Counted from the first letter of the stretch, positions 41,888 to 51,919 are shown. The stretch is DNA of 64,000 bases from Herbiconiux sp. (GCF_004297105.1 NZ_SCVE01000006.1:1-64000); one strand, 5' to 3'. Notes: generated from the letters alone by a model not told the origin. Numbers and translations are program-made.

Positions 41888-44125
41888 CTATAGGCCCGCG
41901 GGCGGGTGCTCGCCCGGCGCCAACACGAGGCTGAGTCGCTGCGTGGGCCGCGTCATGGCCACATACAGAGCGGATGCGCCGCGCGTGTTCTCCGCGATCA
42001 GCGCGGCCGGCGACACCACCACCACCGAGTCGAACTCGAGGCCCTTGGCGTCGGCGGGCGTCAGGAGTGCGATGTCGCGGGTGAGCCCGGCGACGCCCAC
42101 GCCGATCGCGCCCTCGAACTCCGCGGAGAGCACCGAGCGCAGGCGATCGAACAGCGACTCCGGCGCGATGACCGCCGCGGTTCCGCCCGCGCGCAGCATC
42201 GACGTGAGCTCGTCCACCACGGCGGCGTCGAGCCCGCCCAGATCAGACGTCGCAAGCGCCGTCACCGGCCACTCCGTCGTGCGCACCGACTGCGACCGCG
42301 TCACCCGGAGACCGTTGGCCTCGGCCACGCGCTCGGCGGCATCCACGATCTGCGAGGGCGTGCGGTAGTTCACCGTCAACTCCTCGAGCCGCCAGTTCTC
42401 GCCCACGAGCGGAGACAGCGTGGCCTCCCAGCTCGTCGACGACGCCGCGGAGCTGGCCTGCGCAACATCGCCCACGATCGTGAACGAGCGCAACGGCGAC
42501 TTGCGCAGAAGCACCCGCCACTGCATCGGTGAGAGCTCCTGCGCCTCGTCGACCACGATGTGCCCGTAGGTCCAACTGCGATCGGATGCCGCGCGCTCCG
42601 CCGTGGTGAGGCTCACCACCGACTCGGCGAACCCGGCCACAACCGACTCCGCCGACACCTGGCCCGCCACGTCCATGTTGCGGATCGCGTTCTTCGCGTT
42701 CTCGAGGTCGCGCTTGTGCTGCGCCTTCTCCGCGCGCTTCTTCGCCACGTCGCCCTGGTCGTAGTCACCGAGCAGCTCTGCGGCCTCGTCGAGCAGCGGC
42801 ACATCCGACACCGTGAACGCAGCGCCGCGCTCGCGGCGGAGCAGTTCGCGCTTGGCTCTCGACCAGTGTCCCGTGAGCGTGGCGAGCCACTGCGGGCGGG
42901 CGTAGAGGTCTTCGAGCAGCTTCTCGGGGGTGAGCGGGATCCACGCCGTGTTGAGCGCCACGCGCACGTCGTAGGCGGTGCGGATGTCTTCACGGAGGTA
43001 GGCCATGTCGGCGTCGTCGACCGTGCTGCCGCGCCGGCGCAGCTGGTCGGCGAGCTGCCGGGTGAGCTGCCCGAGCACGTTCTTCACGAACGACACCCGG
43101 CCTTCGTTGTAGGGCTTTCCGGTCTCGCGCGCCTTGGCCATCGCATCCGCGATCAGCTGGGGCTGGAGGATGAGCGACTCCCCGTTGATCTCAAGCCGCA
43201 CGTCGGCCTCGGGCACGCGTTGACGCGAGCGCACCGCGCGACGGATGAGCGCCGCCATCTCGGCCGAGCCCTTGAGCGCGGCCACTGCGGGCGCGTCTTC
43301 CGCCGTCGCATCGAGCCCCGGGTAGAGCTGACCGAGGCTCGAGAGCACGACGCCGGTCTCGCCGAGGCTCGGCAGCACCGCGTTGATGTACTGCAGGAAG
43401 GCGCGCGACGGCCCGACCACGAGCACCCCGCTCGACCCGAGCCGGTCCCTGTGCGTGTAGAGGAGGTAGGCGGCGCGATGGAGGGCCACGGCGGTCTTGC
43501 CGGTGCCGGGGCCGCCCTGAACCACGAGGAAGCCGGCGAGGTCGGAGCGGATGACCCTGTCCTGCTCGGCCTGGATGGTGGACACGATGTCGTGCATCTG
43601 CCCGGTGCGCTGCGCCGAGAGCGCGGCGAGCAGTGCGCCCTCGCCCTGCAGCTGGGTGCCTTCCTCATCGAGCAGGGTGCTGTCGAACACCTCGTCCTCG
43701 ATACGGATGACGTCGCGCCCGCGCGTGGTGAGGTGCCGGCGGGCACGGGCGCCGAGCGGCGTCGCGGCGGTGGCCTGGTAGAAGGCGCGGGCCTGCGGGG
43801 CGCGCCAGTCGAGCAGCAGTGGTTCGAGGTTCTCGTCGCGCAGACCGATGCGGCCGATGTAGCGCAGGGTGCTGCCACCCGCATCCGGATCGGTGAGTTC
43901 GAGACGCCCGAAGGCGAGTCGCTCGCCCACCTCGCGCAACTGGGCGATGCGGTCTTCGTAGACCCGCGCGAACGCGTCGCGTTCGGAGCGGGACTGGTGG
44001 TTGCCGCCGACGTTCTCGCGCCGGACGGTGACGAGCTCGGCCTCTGCCTCGGTGCGGAGACGGTCAAGGCGCTCGTAGAGCGCAGCCACGTACTCACGCT
44101 CTCGCGCCAACTCTGTTTCCGCCAC
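41888..44125 (-). CDS. HelD-type RNA polymerase-associated ATPase
   Basis: The 745-residue protein is a UvrD/Rep-like superfamily 1 motor of the HelD family, which removes stalled RNA polymerase from DNA. Residues 1-60 form a coiled coil (the arm that enters the polymerase), followed by LLLDWRAPQARAFYQAT. Walker A is GGPGTGKT (204-211), motif II is HIVVDEAQELSPMQWR, and the family's AKGLEFDSVVVV and YVAMTRPTQRLSLV close the C-terminus. In Streptomyces a relative (HelR) protects against rifampicin; I see no rifamycin-associated element upstream. GTG 44125 follows GGGGAGG by five bases. Confidence 0.88.
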   Translation of the reverse strand: MAETELAREREYVAALYERLDRLRTEAEAELVTVRRENVGGNHQSRSERDAFARVYEDRIAQLREVGERLAFGRLELTDPDAGGSTLRYIGRIGLRDENLEPLLLDWRAPQARAFYQATAATPLGARARRHLTTRGRDVIRIEDEVFDSTLLDEEGTQLQGEGALLAALSAQRTGQMHDIVSTIQAEQDRVIRSDLAGFLVVQGGPGTGKTAVALHRAAYLLYTHRDRLGSSGVLVVGPSRAFLQYINAVLPSLGETGVVLSSLGQLYPGLDATAEDAPAVAALKGSAEMAALIRRAVRSRQRVPEADVRLEINGESLILQPQLIADAMAKARETGKPYNEGRVSFVKNVLGQLTRQLADQLRRRGSTVDDADMAYLREDIRTAYDVRVALNTAWIPLTPEKLLEDLYARPQWLATLTGHWSRAKRELLRRERGAAFTVSDVPLLDEAAELLGDYDQGDVAKKRAEKAQHKRDLENAKNAIRNMDVAGQVSAESVVAGFAESVVSLTTAERAASDRSWTYGHIVVDEAQELSPMQWRVLLRKSPLRSFTIVGDVAQASSAASSTSWEATLSPLVGENWRLEELTVNYRTPSQIVDAAERVAEANGLRVTRSQSVRTTEWPVTALATSDLGGLDAAVVDELTSMLRAGGTAAVIAPESLFDRLRSVLSAEFEGAIGVGVAGLTRDIALLTPADAKGLEFDSVVVVSPAALIAENTRGASALYVAMTRPTQRLSLVLAPGEHPPAGL

Positions 44126-44213
44126 AGAACCTCCCCGGAATCCGGCAAGCAAGTCTACTCGCCGAATCCCGGGAGGATGACGCAGAGGGGGTGACGCGGC
44201 GGTTACCTCGCGG

Positions 44214-44588
44214 TTACGGAACCTCGACGAGGTCGATCACGAAGATGAGCGTCTTGCCGCCCAGGAAGTGGCCGCTTCCGGCGGGGCCGTAGGCGAGGTG
44301 CGGCGGGATGGTGAGCTTGCGGCGGCCGCCGGCCTTCATGCCGGGGATGCCCTCCTGCCAGCCGGCGATGAGGCCGTTCAGGGGGAAGGTGATGGTCTCG
44401 CCGCGGTTCCAGGAGGAGTCGAACTCTTCGCCGGTCTCGTACTCGACACCGAGGTAGTGCACCTCGACGGTGGCGCCGGGGGTGGCTTCTGCTCCGGTTC
44501 CCTCGACGATGTCGACGATCTCGAGGGTGGTGGGCGCCGGCCCCTCGGGCATGTCGATCTCGGGCTTGGAGTTCGTTGAATCTGTCAT
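44214..44588 (-). CDS. FKBP-type peptidyl-prolyl isomerase
   Basis: The 124-residue protein speeds proline isomerisation in folding proteins. The FKBP fold is clear in GATVEVHYLGVEYETGEEFDSSW, FPLNGLIAGWQEGIPGMKAGGRRKLTIPPHLAYGP and LIFVIDLVEV. It has no signal peptide and is probably cytoplasmic. It stands alone. Confidence 0.94.
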   Translation of the reverse strand: MTDSTNSKPEIDMPEGPAPTTLEIVDIVEGTGAEATPGATVEVHYLGVEYETGEEFDSSWNRGETITFPLNGLIAGWQEGIPGMKAGGRRKLTIPPHLAYGPAGSGHFLGGKTLIFVIDLVEVP

Positions 44589-44643
44589 GCATCCATCCAA
44601 GCCCACCCCGCCGCGGAGGTCAAAAGCTCCCCGGCCGGCGCCC

Positions 44644-45900
44644 TCAGGTGAGGCGGATGCCCGCCGCGGCGGAGAGCGCCAGGCGGTCGCCCAGGACGGC
44701 GTCGAGCAGCTCGGACTCGTCCTGCCGCGGGGCGATGGCCGAGCGGCCCACGAGCAGGCGTTGCCGCACGAACGCCAGACGCGTCGCGTGCCGGGTGAAG
44801 GATCGCATCGCGGCAGCCCCGTCGCCGGGCAACGTCTTCGCCCAGCGCAACGCCTGGCGGCGGCCCGCTCCCGTGGAGAGCATGTCGACTTCAGCCGCGG
44901 TGAACCAGCCCGCGTCGGCGTACTCGGTGAGACGGGCGCGGGTGAGCTTCGCCTCGGACCTGCGCAGCAGCACCACGAACACCACCGCGAGAACGAAGAG
45001 CGGCACCTGAACCACGAAGTAGAGCAGGAAATACCCGCCGAGGCCCTCGACCAGGAACGTGGAGCCGTTCCAGAGCGCATGCAGACCGATGGCCAGCAGC
45101 AGGCCGAGCAGGAAGATACCGACGCCCGGCAGCCATCCCCTGCGTCGCGCGGCGAAGCCGAGAGCGACACCGGTGCAGGCCGTGAACATCACGTGGGCGA
45201 ACGGCGACATGATGCCGCGCAGCACGAACGTGAAGCCCAGCCCGACGCCACCCGACTCGATCAGCGACTGCCCGAAGTAGAGGATGTTCTCGGTGAACGC
45301 GAACCCGGCCGCCACCGTGGCTCCGTATACGAGCCCGTCGACCGGCCCATCGAACTGCTTGCGGAAGAACAGCAGGAGGATGAGCACACCCGCCGCCTTG
45401 GCGCTCTCCTCCACGACCGGCGCCTGGATCACCGACGACCACAGGTCGCTCGGGGAGACCGTGCCGTCGCTCGCCACCTCCACGATGAGCTGCACGCTGA
45501 AGTCGACGATGAGCGCGATGGCGACGGATGCCGCAGCCCCCCAGAGAAAAGCGAACCACAGCGCGGGCCGCGGCTCGGGCTCCCACCGGTCGATGAGGGT
45601 GATGACCGTGATCACGACCGCGAGCGGGACGAGCGCGATGACGGCGCAGATCACGAAGGCGGCGGGGCCGAGACCCAGCACGAGGTAGCCGATGACCGCC
45701 AGGAAGACGAAACCGAGAACGATGATCCCCACGATGCCGAGCACGAGTGTGGTGGTCGATCGTCGGGGAGCAGAACCGGGTGCCGGCAGCACGGGCATCG
45801 GCGGCAGCGCGTCGGCGGCACGGCCAGGCAGCGCAGGCGGCTGCGCCACGGCGCTGCCCGTACCTGCCGCCTGGGGGATCTGGGGATCGAAGAGCGTCAA
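44644..45900 (-). CDS. PrsW-family intramembrane protease
   Basis: The 418-residue protein has eight or nine membrane helices after a Pro-rich N-terminus. The metalloprotease motifs are in place: EESAK (Glu164-Glu165), FAFTEN (Glu204-Asn205), His236 in SPFAHVMFT, and His in LHALWNGS near 277. PrsW in Bacillus cuts an anti-sigma factor; the substrate here is unknown. The start is TTG, with GAGGAAAG upstream. Confidence 0.9.
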   Translation of the reverse strand: MTLFDPQIPQAAGTGSAVAQPPALPGRAADALPPMPVLPAPGSAPRRSTTTLVLGIVGIIVLGFVFLAVIGYLVLGLGPAAFVICAVIALVPLAVVITVITLIDRWEPEPRPALWFAFLWGAAASVAIALIVDFSVQLIVEVASDGTVSPSDLWSSVIQAPVVEESAKAAGVLILLLFFRKQFDGPVDGLVYGATVAAGFAFTENILYFGQSLIESGGVGLGFTFVLRGIMSPFAHVMFTACTGVALGFAARRRGWLPGVGIFLLGLLLAIGLHALWNGSTFLVEGLGGYFLLYFVVQVPLFVLAVVFVVLLRRSEAKLTRARLTEYADAGWFTAAEVDMLSTGAGRRQALRWAKTLPGDGAAAMRSFTRHATRLAFVRQRLLVGRSAIAPRQDESELLDAVLGDRLALSAAAGIRLT

Positions 45901-45946
45901 GAGCTTTCCTCACGTTCGCGGTCGCTGCCAGCGTACTGCAGCCGGT

Positions 45947-47347
45947 TCAATACACCTTGCCCGGATTCAGGATGCCCGCGGGGTCGAACACCTGCTTGAT
46001 CTGCCGTTGGATGTCGAGTCCGCGTTCTCCGAGCTCACCGGCCAGCCACCGTTTCTTGAGCAGGCCCACCCCGTGCTCTCCGGTCAGCGTGCCGCCGAGC
46101 CGCACGCACGCCGTGAAGAGCTCGTCGGCCGCCTGCCACACGAAATCGGGCACGAACTCCCCGGGCTCGGTGCGATCGCGCGGGATCACGAAATTGGGGT
46201 GCAGGTTGCCGTCGCCGGCATGCGCGACGGTGGGGATCTCGAGCCCGTAGGCGGCACCGATTCGCTCGATCTCGGCGAACATCGCGGCCAGTTGAGTGCG
46301 CGGCACGCACACGTCCTCCACCAGAACCTCGCCCTGGGCGTCGAGCGCATGGCCGAAGCTGCGCCGGAACGCGAGCAGCTCCTCCCCCGTCACCTCGTCG
46401 TCGGACACCATCACGCGATGCCCTCCCGAACTCCGCAGCACACCCTCGACGGCACGCGCCTCCTCGGCCGCGCCGGCACCGTCGGCCTGCACGAGCACGA
46501 AGGCCGCGCCCGGCGCGATCGGCTCACGCCCGAGATAGAGGCTCACGGCGGCGCAGGCCGCCGCATCCATGAGCTCCATCACCGCGGGCCGGATGCTCGC
46601 CGCCGTCACCGAGGCGCACGCGGCCGCCGCTGCGGTCACATCGTCGAAGAAGGCCCCGACCGTCCACACGGCCCCCGCGGGGATCGGCCGGATCCGAACG
46701 GTGGCTCCGACGATCACTCCGAGAGTGCCCTCCGACCCGGTCATCAGAGCTGTGACGTCGTATCCCGTCACCCCCTTCACCGTGCGCCGGCCGGTGGTCA
46801 GCAGCTCACCGTCGGCGAGCACGACCGACAGACCCAGAACGGCCTCCCGCGTGACTCCGTACTTGGCGCACATCAGGCCCCCAGCGTTGGTGGCGATGTT
46901 GCCGCCGACGGTCGAGATCGCCTTGCTCGCCGGGTCGGGCGAGAACACGTAGCCGTGAGGGGCGAGGGCGTCGCTCAGGTGCTGGTTGATGACCCCGGGC
47001 TCGACCACGGCCAGCTCGTCGTCGAGCGAGATCTCGAGGATGCGGTTCATCCGAAGAACGCTGAGCACGATGCATCCGGGGGTCGACGTCGCTCCCCCGG
47101 CCAGACCGGTTCCCGCACCGCGCGGCACCACGGGGGTTCCCGTCTCGGAGGCCAGACGCATCACCGCCTGCACCTCCTCGGCCGACTCCGCCTCGACGAG
47201 CGCGAGCGGGGCGGCGGCCGACCACCAGCCCGATCTGTCGGTGCGCGTCGCCTCGAGCGCGGCGCCCTCGGTCAGCAGCCTGCCGGGCACGATCGCATGC
47301 AGGCGGGCGATCAGGTCGGAGGGCGGGATGGGCGAAGCGGTGACCAT
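45947..47347 (-). CDS. FAD-binding oxidase, GlcD-like
   Basis: The 466-residue protein belongs to the FAD-linked oxidases of the glycolate/D-lactate group. The FAD site is in VVPRGAGTGLAGGATS and GGNIATNAGGLMCAKYGVTREAVLGLSVV; the substrate domain has HAGDGNLHPNF and the C-terminal GEHGVGLLKK. It oxidises a 2-hydroxy acid, probably glycolate or lactate. TAGGAT ends six bases before the ATG, in the 13-base gap after aspA. Confidence 0.9.
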   Translation of the reverse strand: MVTASPIPPSDLIARLHAIVPGRLLTEGAALEATRTDRSGWWSAAAPLALVEAESAEEVQAVMRLASETGTPVVPRGAGTGLAGGATSTPGCIVLSVLRMNRILEISLDDELAVVEPGVINQHLSDALAPHGYVFSPDPASKAISTVGGNIATNAGGLMCAKYGVTREAVLGLSVVLADGELLTTGRRTVKGVTGYDVTALMTGSEGTLGVIVGATVRIRPIPAGAVWTVGAFFDDVTAAAAACASVTAASIRPAVMELMDAAACAAVSLYLGREPIAPGAAFVLVQADGAGAAEEARAVEGVLRSSGGHRVMVSDDEVTGEELLAFRRSFGHALDAQGEVLVEDVCVPRTQLAAMFAEIERIGAAYGLEIPTVAHAGDGNLHPNFVIPRDRTEPGEFVPDFVWQAADELFTACVRLGGTLTGEHGVGLLKKRWLAGELGERGLDIQRQIKQVFDPAGILNPGKVY

Positions 47348-47353
47348 CCCGCC

Positions 47354-47359
47354 ATCCTA
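47354..47359 (-). promoter_or_regulatory. -10 hexamer, leaderless GlcD-like gene
   Basis: The minus strand reads TAGGAT, six bases before the ATG at 47347 and immediately after the aspA stop. Confidence 0.4.
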
Positions 47360-47360
47360 T

Positions 47361-48872
47361 TCAGAGCGGGCGGGGGCTGGATTCGTCGAGCTCGATGATC
47401 GGGATCGCCGACGTGATCGCCTCGATGCCCGACAGCCGTGCGGGTGAGATGAGCTTCATCACGCGCTCGCGACTCATCAGATCGGCCTCCACCACGAGGT
47501 CGGCGATGTTGCGGTGCGTGAGCAACGCCGTCTTCGCCAGGGCGGATGCCGCGGCGTACCCGATGTAGGGCGTGAGCGCCGTGACCACGCCCACGGACGT
47601 CGACACCATCGTGTCGAGCCGGTCGAGGTTCGCGGTGATCCCGTCGACGCAGTTCACCCGCAGGGTGCGCCAGCCGCCCGTCATCCACGCGAGGCTCTGC
47701 AGCAGCGAGTGGGCGATCACGGGCTCGAAGGCGTTGAGCTGCAGCTGGCCGCCCTCGGCCGCCATCGTGATGGTCATGTCGGCACCGGCCACCGAGAACG
47801 CCACCTGGTTCACCACCTCGGGGATCACGGGGTTGACCTTGCCGGGCATGATGCTCGAGCCGGCCTGGCGCGCCGGGAGGTTGATCTCACCGAAGCCCGC
47901 CTGAGGGCCGCTGGAGAGCAGCCGGAGGTCGTTGCAGATCTTCGACAGCTTGATGGCCGAACGCTTCAGGATGCCCGACAGGGTCATGAAGACGCCCGCA
48001 TCGCTCGTGGCCTCCACGAGGTCGGCCGCGGTGACGTGCTCGAATCCGGTGAGCTCCCGCAGGTGCCGGCACACGGTGGCGGCGTAGTTGGGGTCGGCGG
48101 TGATGCCCGTTCCGATGGCGGTGGCGCCCAGGTTGATCTCCCAGAGCAGCGGCAGCACCGACCGCATCCGCTCGAGATCCTCGGTGAGGGTGGTGGCGAA
48201 ACCGTGGAACTCCTGGCCGAGGGTCATCGGCACCGCATCCTGCAACTGGGTTCGGCCCACCTTCAGCACGTGGGCGAACTCGAGGCCCTTCGCGGCGAAC
48301 GAGTCGCGCAGCAGCTCGTGCTCGGCGAGCAGACGCTCGAGGCCGAAGCACATCGAGAGCTTCACGGCCGTGGGGTACACATCGTTGGTGCTCTGGCTGC
48401 GGTTCACGTCGTCGAGCGGATGCAGGATGTCGTACGCACCCTGCGGGTGACCATGAGCCACGAGCGCCACGTTCGCGATGACCTCGTTGGCGTTCATGTT
48501 GGTCGAGGTGCCCGCACCGCCCTGGATGACCCCCACGATGAACTGGTCGTGGAACTCACCGGTGCGGATGCGCTCGCACGCCTCCTCGATCCACTCCGCC
48601 TTCCAGGGGTCGAGCACCCCGATCTCGCGATTCGCGCGTGCCGCGGCCTGCTTCACGATGGCGAGCGAGTTGATGAGGTCGGGGTAGACCGAGATGGGGC
48701 GGCGGCTCACCGGGAAGTTCTCGAGGGCGCGGGCCGTGTGGATGCCCCAGTAGGCGTCTCGGGGGATCTCGACCGAGCCGAGGCTGTCGGTCTCCGTGCG
48801 AGTGGTGGTGGTGGCGGGGACGTCGGTGTTCGTAGGGGTCGTGTCAGGGGTGGTCACGATGTAGAGCTCCAT
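47361..48872 (-). CDS. aspA: Aspartate ammonia-lyase
   Basis: Aspartase splits aspartate into fumarate and ammonia. The 503-residue protein has the superfamily signature GSSIMPGKVNP near 343, the TSTNMNANEVIAN segment, and DDVNRSQSTNDVYPTA and GRTQLQDAVPMTLGQEF. These fit AspA better than fumarase C. Two starts are possible: ATG 48872 and GTG 48857, which has GGAG nine bases upstream. The first 30 residues are Thr-rich and not part of the fold. Confidence 0.9.
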   Translation of the reverse strand: MELYIVTTPDTTPTNTDVPATTTTRTETDSLGSVEIPRDAYWGIHTARALENFPVSRRPISVYPDLINSLAIVKQAAARANREIGVLDPWKAEWIEEACERIRTGEFHDQFIVGVIQGGAGTSTNMNANEVIANVALVAHGHPQGAYDILHPLDDVNRSQSTNDVYPTAVKLSMCFGLERLLAEHELLRDSFAAKGLEFAHVLKVGRTQLQDAVPMTLGQEFHGFATTLTEDLERMRSVLPLLWEINLGATAIGTGITADPNYAATVCRHLRELTGFEHVTAADLVEATSDAGVFMTLSGILKRSAIKLSKICNDLRLLSSGPQAGFGEINLPARQAGSSIMPGKVNPVIPEVVNQVAFSVAGADMTITMAAEGGQLQLNAFEPVIAHSLLQSLAWMTGGWRTLRVNCVDGITANLDRLDTMVSTSVGVVTALTPYIGYAAASALAKTALLTHRNIADLVVEADLMSRERVMKLISPARLSGIEAITSAIPIIELDESSPRPL

Positions 48873-48908
48873 TGCTTGTCGTATCGCTTGTGGCTGGACG
48901 ACACGACT

Positions 48909-50312
48909 CTAGCTGAGCTTGCGCATCAGGCCGCGGATGAATCCCGCCTTGCGTTCGGTGAACGGCGGGTACACGAGCTTCAGGGTGTCGGGCGCCAGGC
49001 GCTTCGACAGAACCGCCTTCTCGTGGCTGAACGTCTCGATGCTGCGGCGGCCGTGGTAGTTGCCCATGCCGCTCTCCCCCACGCCGCCGAACGGCAGTCC
49101 GGTGACGCTCAGGTGTGCCACGGGCACGCCGAAGCCGACCGCGCCCGAGGAGGTCTCGGTGAGGATGCGCTTCGCCGTGGTTCGCGAGTTCGTGAAGGCA
49201 TAGAGCGCCAGGGGCTTCTCCCCGGCGCGGATGAAGGCGATGGCGTCATCCAGGCCGCCCACCGTCACGATCGGCAGGATCGGACCGAAGATCTCCTGGG
49301 TCATCACCGGCGAGGAGGGGTCGACGTCGCCGAGCACGGTGGGAGCGATGTAGCGGCTGCGGTCGTCGGTGCGGCCCCCGGTGAGTACGGTCTGGCCCTC
49401 GAGCAGCCCCCGCAGCCGGGTGTACTGCTTCTCGTTGACGATGCGGCCGTAACTCGAGCTCGAACGGGGATCGCCGTCGTAGAGCTCGGCGATGGCGTCG
49501 ACCAGGTGCGGCACGAGCTGCTCGGACACCTCGGCGGTGGCGAGCAGGTAGTCGGGGGCCACGCAGGTCTGGCCGGCGTTCATGAACTTGCCCCAGGCGA
49601 TGCGCCGCGCGGCGGCGGCGAGGTCGACCGTGTCATCGACGTACACCGGCGACTTGCCGCCGAGTTCCAAGGTGACCGGTGTGAGGTGTTTGGCGGCCGC
49701 GGTCATCACGATGCGGCCCACGGCACCGTTGCCCGTGTAGAAGATGTGGTCGAACCGCTCGGCCAGGAGCTCGGTGGTCTCCTCCACCCCGCCCTCCACC
49801 ACGGCCACCGCGCGCGAGTCGAGGTACTGCGGCACCAGCTCGGCCATGAGAGCGGATGTCGCCGGTGCCAGCTCGCTCGGCTTCATCACCACCGCGTTGC
49901 CGGCCGCCAGGGCACCCGCGACAGGAGCCAGCAGCAGCTGGAGCGGGTAGTTCCAGGGTGCGATCACGAGCACCACGCCGAGCGGCTCGAGCATCGTGGA
50001 GGCGCTCGCCGGAGCCAGCGCGAGCGGAACCGCTACCCGCTTCGGTCGCAGCCAGCCGCGCAGGTGCGCGAGCGTGTGCTCGATCTCGGCGATCACGATG
50101 CCGATCTCGGTGAGCTGCGCCTCGGCGGGGTTCTTGCCGAGGTCGTGGAACAGCGCATCCTCGATCTCGGACGACCGCTCGATCAGCATGCTCTTCAAGG
50201 CCTTCAGCTGACGGATGCGCCACGCGAGGGAGGTGGTGACGCCCTGGTCGAACGCGGAGCGCACGATGGGCACGACGGGACTGACGGGTATCGCGGTGGA
50301 CTCCAGAGTCAT
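48909..50312 (-). CDS. Aldehyde dehydrogenase, class 3-like
   Basis: This 467-residue NAD(P)-dependent aldehyde dehydrogenase has the general-base Glu in VTLELGGKSP near 218 and the catalytic Cys in FMNAGQTCVAPDY near 252. Other conserved parts are IAPWNYPLQLLLAP, MKPSELAPATS and EIFGPILPI. The chain length fits the class 3/fatty aldehyde or coniferyl aldehyde group. TACGAT ends six bases before the ATG. Confidence 0.93.
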   Translation of the reverse strand: MTLESTAIPVSPVVPIVRSAFDQGVTTSLAWRIRQLKALKSMLIERSSEIEDALFHDLGKNPAEAQLTEIGIVIAEIEHTLAHLRGWLRPKRVAVPLALAPASASTMLEPLGVVLVIAPWNYPLQLLLAPVAGALAAGNAVVMKPSELAPATSALMAELVPQYLDSRAVAVVEGGVEETTELLAERFDHIFYTGNGAVGRIVMTAAAKHLTPVTLELGGKSPVYVDDTVDLAAAARRIAWGKFMNAGQTCVAPDYLLATAEVSEQLVPHLVDAIAELYDGDPRSSSSYGRIVNEKQYTRLRGLLEGQTVLTGGRTDDRSRYIAPTVLGDVDPSSPVMTQEIFGPILPIVTVGGLDDAIAFIRAGEKPLALYAFTNSRTTAKRILTETSSGAVGFGVPVAHLSVTGLPFGGVGESGMGNYHGRRSIETFSHEKAVLSKRLAPDTLKLVYPPFTERKAGFIRGLMRKLS

Positions 50313-50318
50313 GACCCC

Positions 50319-50324
50319 ATCGTA
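50319..50324 (-). promoter_or_regulatory. -10 hexamer, leaderless ALDH gene
   Basis: The minus strand reads TACGAT, six bases before the ATG at 50312. Confidence 0.45.
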
Positions 50325-50332
50325 GAAGGGTG

Positions 50333-50569
50333 TCAGCCGTGGAAGAAGGGCACGATCAGGTAGATCCCGAAGAGCACGGCGAGGGCGCTGAGGGCGAAGC
50401 AGATGGACGAGAGCACGGTGGCGTAGGCCGGCCTGGACTGCCGGCCTGTCTGCGCATCCGGCTTCGTGAGGAAGCGGAAGCGCAGGCCGAACGAGTAGAG
50501 GCTCACGACCACGGCGGTCGCCAGCAGCGACGCCAGAGCCACCACGATGAAGGCACCCCAGTCGATCAT
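50333..50569 (-). CDS. Small membrane protein next to PiT
   Basis: The 78-residue protein has two hydrophobic helices (about 6-27 and 50-74) separated by a basic loop. Its start overlaps the phosphate transporter stop by ATGA. Small proteins of this kind are common after pit genes in Actinobacteria and may assist the transporter; the function is not known. Confidence 0.7.
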   Translation of the reverse strand: MIDWGAFIVVALASLLATAVVVSLYSFGLRFRFLTKPDAQTGRQSRPAYATVLSSICFALSALAVLFGIYLIVPFFHG

Positions 50570-51750
50570 CGTGCCGCCTTCCGCTTGCGCCTCGTGGCCT
50601 TGGGGCTGCGCACCGCGATCGTGGCCGCGTCGACCTCGCTGATGGCGTTGCTCGAGTCGACGCGGTTGCGGCGCGAGAGCACGAAGATCGTGACGATCAC
50701 CCCGAGGCCCACCACGAGGTCGATCACGATGCCCGTGGCGCCCGTGCGGGCCACGAACGCGGCCAGGGCGCCGACGATCGCGGAGGCCGGGAGGGTCATC
50801 AGCCAGCCGAGGCCGATGCGCCCCGCGGTGCGCCAGCGCACCGAGGCGCCTCTGCGGCCGAGTCCCGATCCGATCACCGATCCGGAGGCCACTTGCGTTG
50901 TCGAGAGTGCGAAGCCCAGGTGGCTCGAGGCGAGGATGGTCGCCGCGGTCCCGGTCTCAGCGGCGAAGCCCTGGGCCGGCTTGACCTCGGTGAGTCCGGT
51001 GCCGATCGTGCGGATGATGCGCCAGCCGCCCATGTAGGTGCCGAGGGCGATGGCCACTGCACAGGTGACGATGATCCAGAGGCTGGGTCCGCTGCCCGCA
51101 TCGAGCAGACCCGCCGAGATGAGGGTGAGAGTGATGACGCCCATGGTCTTCTGCGCGTCATTGGTGCCGTGCGCGAGCGCCACGAGCGAGGAGGAGAAGA
51201 TCTGGCCGTAGCGGAACCGCCCGCGCACGCCCGACTGCGCGCTCGAGGCCGGCATCCGGGTGATCGCGTAGGCGAGCCGAGTGGCGATGAAAGCGACGAG
51301 ACCGGCCACGAGCGGGGCCACGAGGGCCGGGAGGATGATCTTGCTGACCAGCACGGAGTAGTCGACGACACCGAAGCCGGCGCCCACGATGGCCGCGCCG
51401 ATGAGGCCGCCGAAGAGGGCGTGTGACGAGCTCGACGGCAGGCCGAAGAGCCAGGTGACGAGGTTCCAGACGATGGCACCGATGAGCCCCGCGAAGATCA
51501 TCTCGGGAACGATCTGCACACCGTTCGAGCCCTCTTTGATGAGGCCACCCGAGATGGTCTTCGCCACCTCGGTGCTCAGGAAGGCGCCGACCAGGTTCAG
51601 CACGGCCGCCAGCGCGACGGCCACTTTCGGCTTCAGGGCTCCCGTGGCGATCGGTGTCGCCATGGCGTTGGCGGTGTCGTGAAAGCCGTTGGTGAAGTCG
51701 AAGAACAGGGCGAGGGCGATCACCAACACGACGATGACGGTGAGGTCCAC
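50566..51750 (-). CDS. PiT-family inorganic phosphate transporter
   Basis: The 394-residue transporter carries phosphate driven by protons or sodium. The two inverted repeats carry the family signatures, FDFTNGFHDTANAMATPIATGAL near 16-38 and ALAHGTNDAQKTMGVITL near 196-213. GLPSSSSHALFGGLIGAA is also typical. I chose the GTG at 51750, since GGGAGA lies seven bases upstream and the helix starts directly after. Confidence 0.92.
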   Translation of the reverse strand: MDLTVIVVLVIALALFFDFTNGFHDTANAMATPIATGALKPKVAVALAAVLNLVGAFLSTEVAKTISGGLIKEGSNGVQIVPEMIFAGLIGAIVWNLVTWLFGLPSSSSHALFGGLIGAAIVGAGFGVVDYSVLVSKIILPALVAPLVAGLVAFIATRLAYAITRMPASSAQSGVRGRFRYGQIFSSSLVALAHGTNDAQKTMGVITLTLISAGLLDAGSGPSLWIIVTCAVAIALGTYMGGWRIIRTIGTGLTEVKPAQGFAAETGTAATILASSHLGFALSTTQVASGSVIGSGLGRRGASVRWRTAGRIGLGWLMTLPASAIVGALAAFVARTGATGIVIDLVVGLGVIVTIFVLSRRNRVDSSNAISEVDAATIAVRSPKATRRKRKAAR

Positions 51751-51919
51751 CCGCGTGTTCTCCCGACTGATCTCGTGTGTGGCGCGCATCCCGAGATTTC
51801 ATCGGCTGTTCATGCACTGGGGGTGGCATCGATTGAGCCGACACGATGATCGCATTCCCCCCAGTCGAGGTCAACTCCGAACCGCGCCGTGGAAGCGGCG
51901 GCGCGGAACGAGCACGGAT

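Noticed and set aside
44090-44215. Rifamycin-associated element before the HelD gene
   Set aside because: I looked for the known inverted sequence between HelD and the FKBP gene and found none.
47514-50363. A 949-codon plus-strand frame opposite aspA and the aldehyde dehydrogenase
   Set aside because: Antisense shadow. Both minus-strand genes have complete catalytic motifs.
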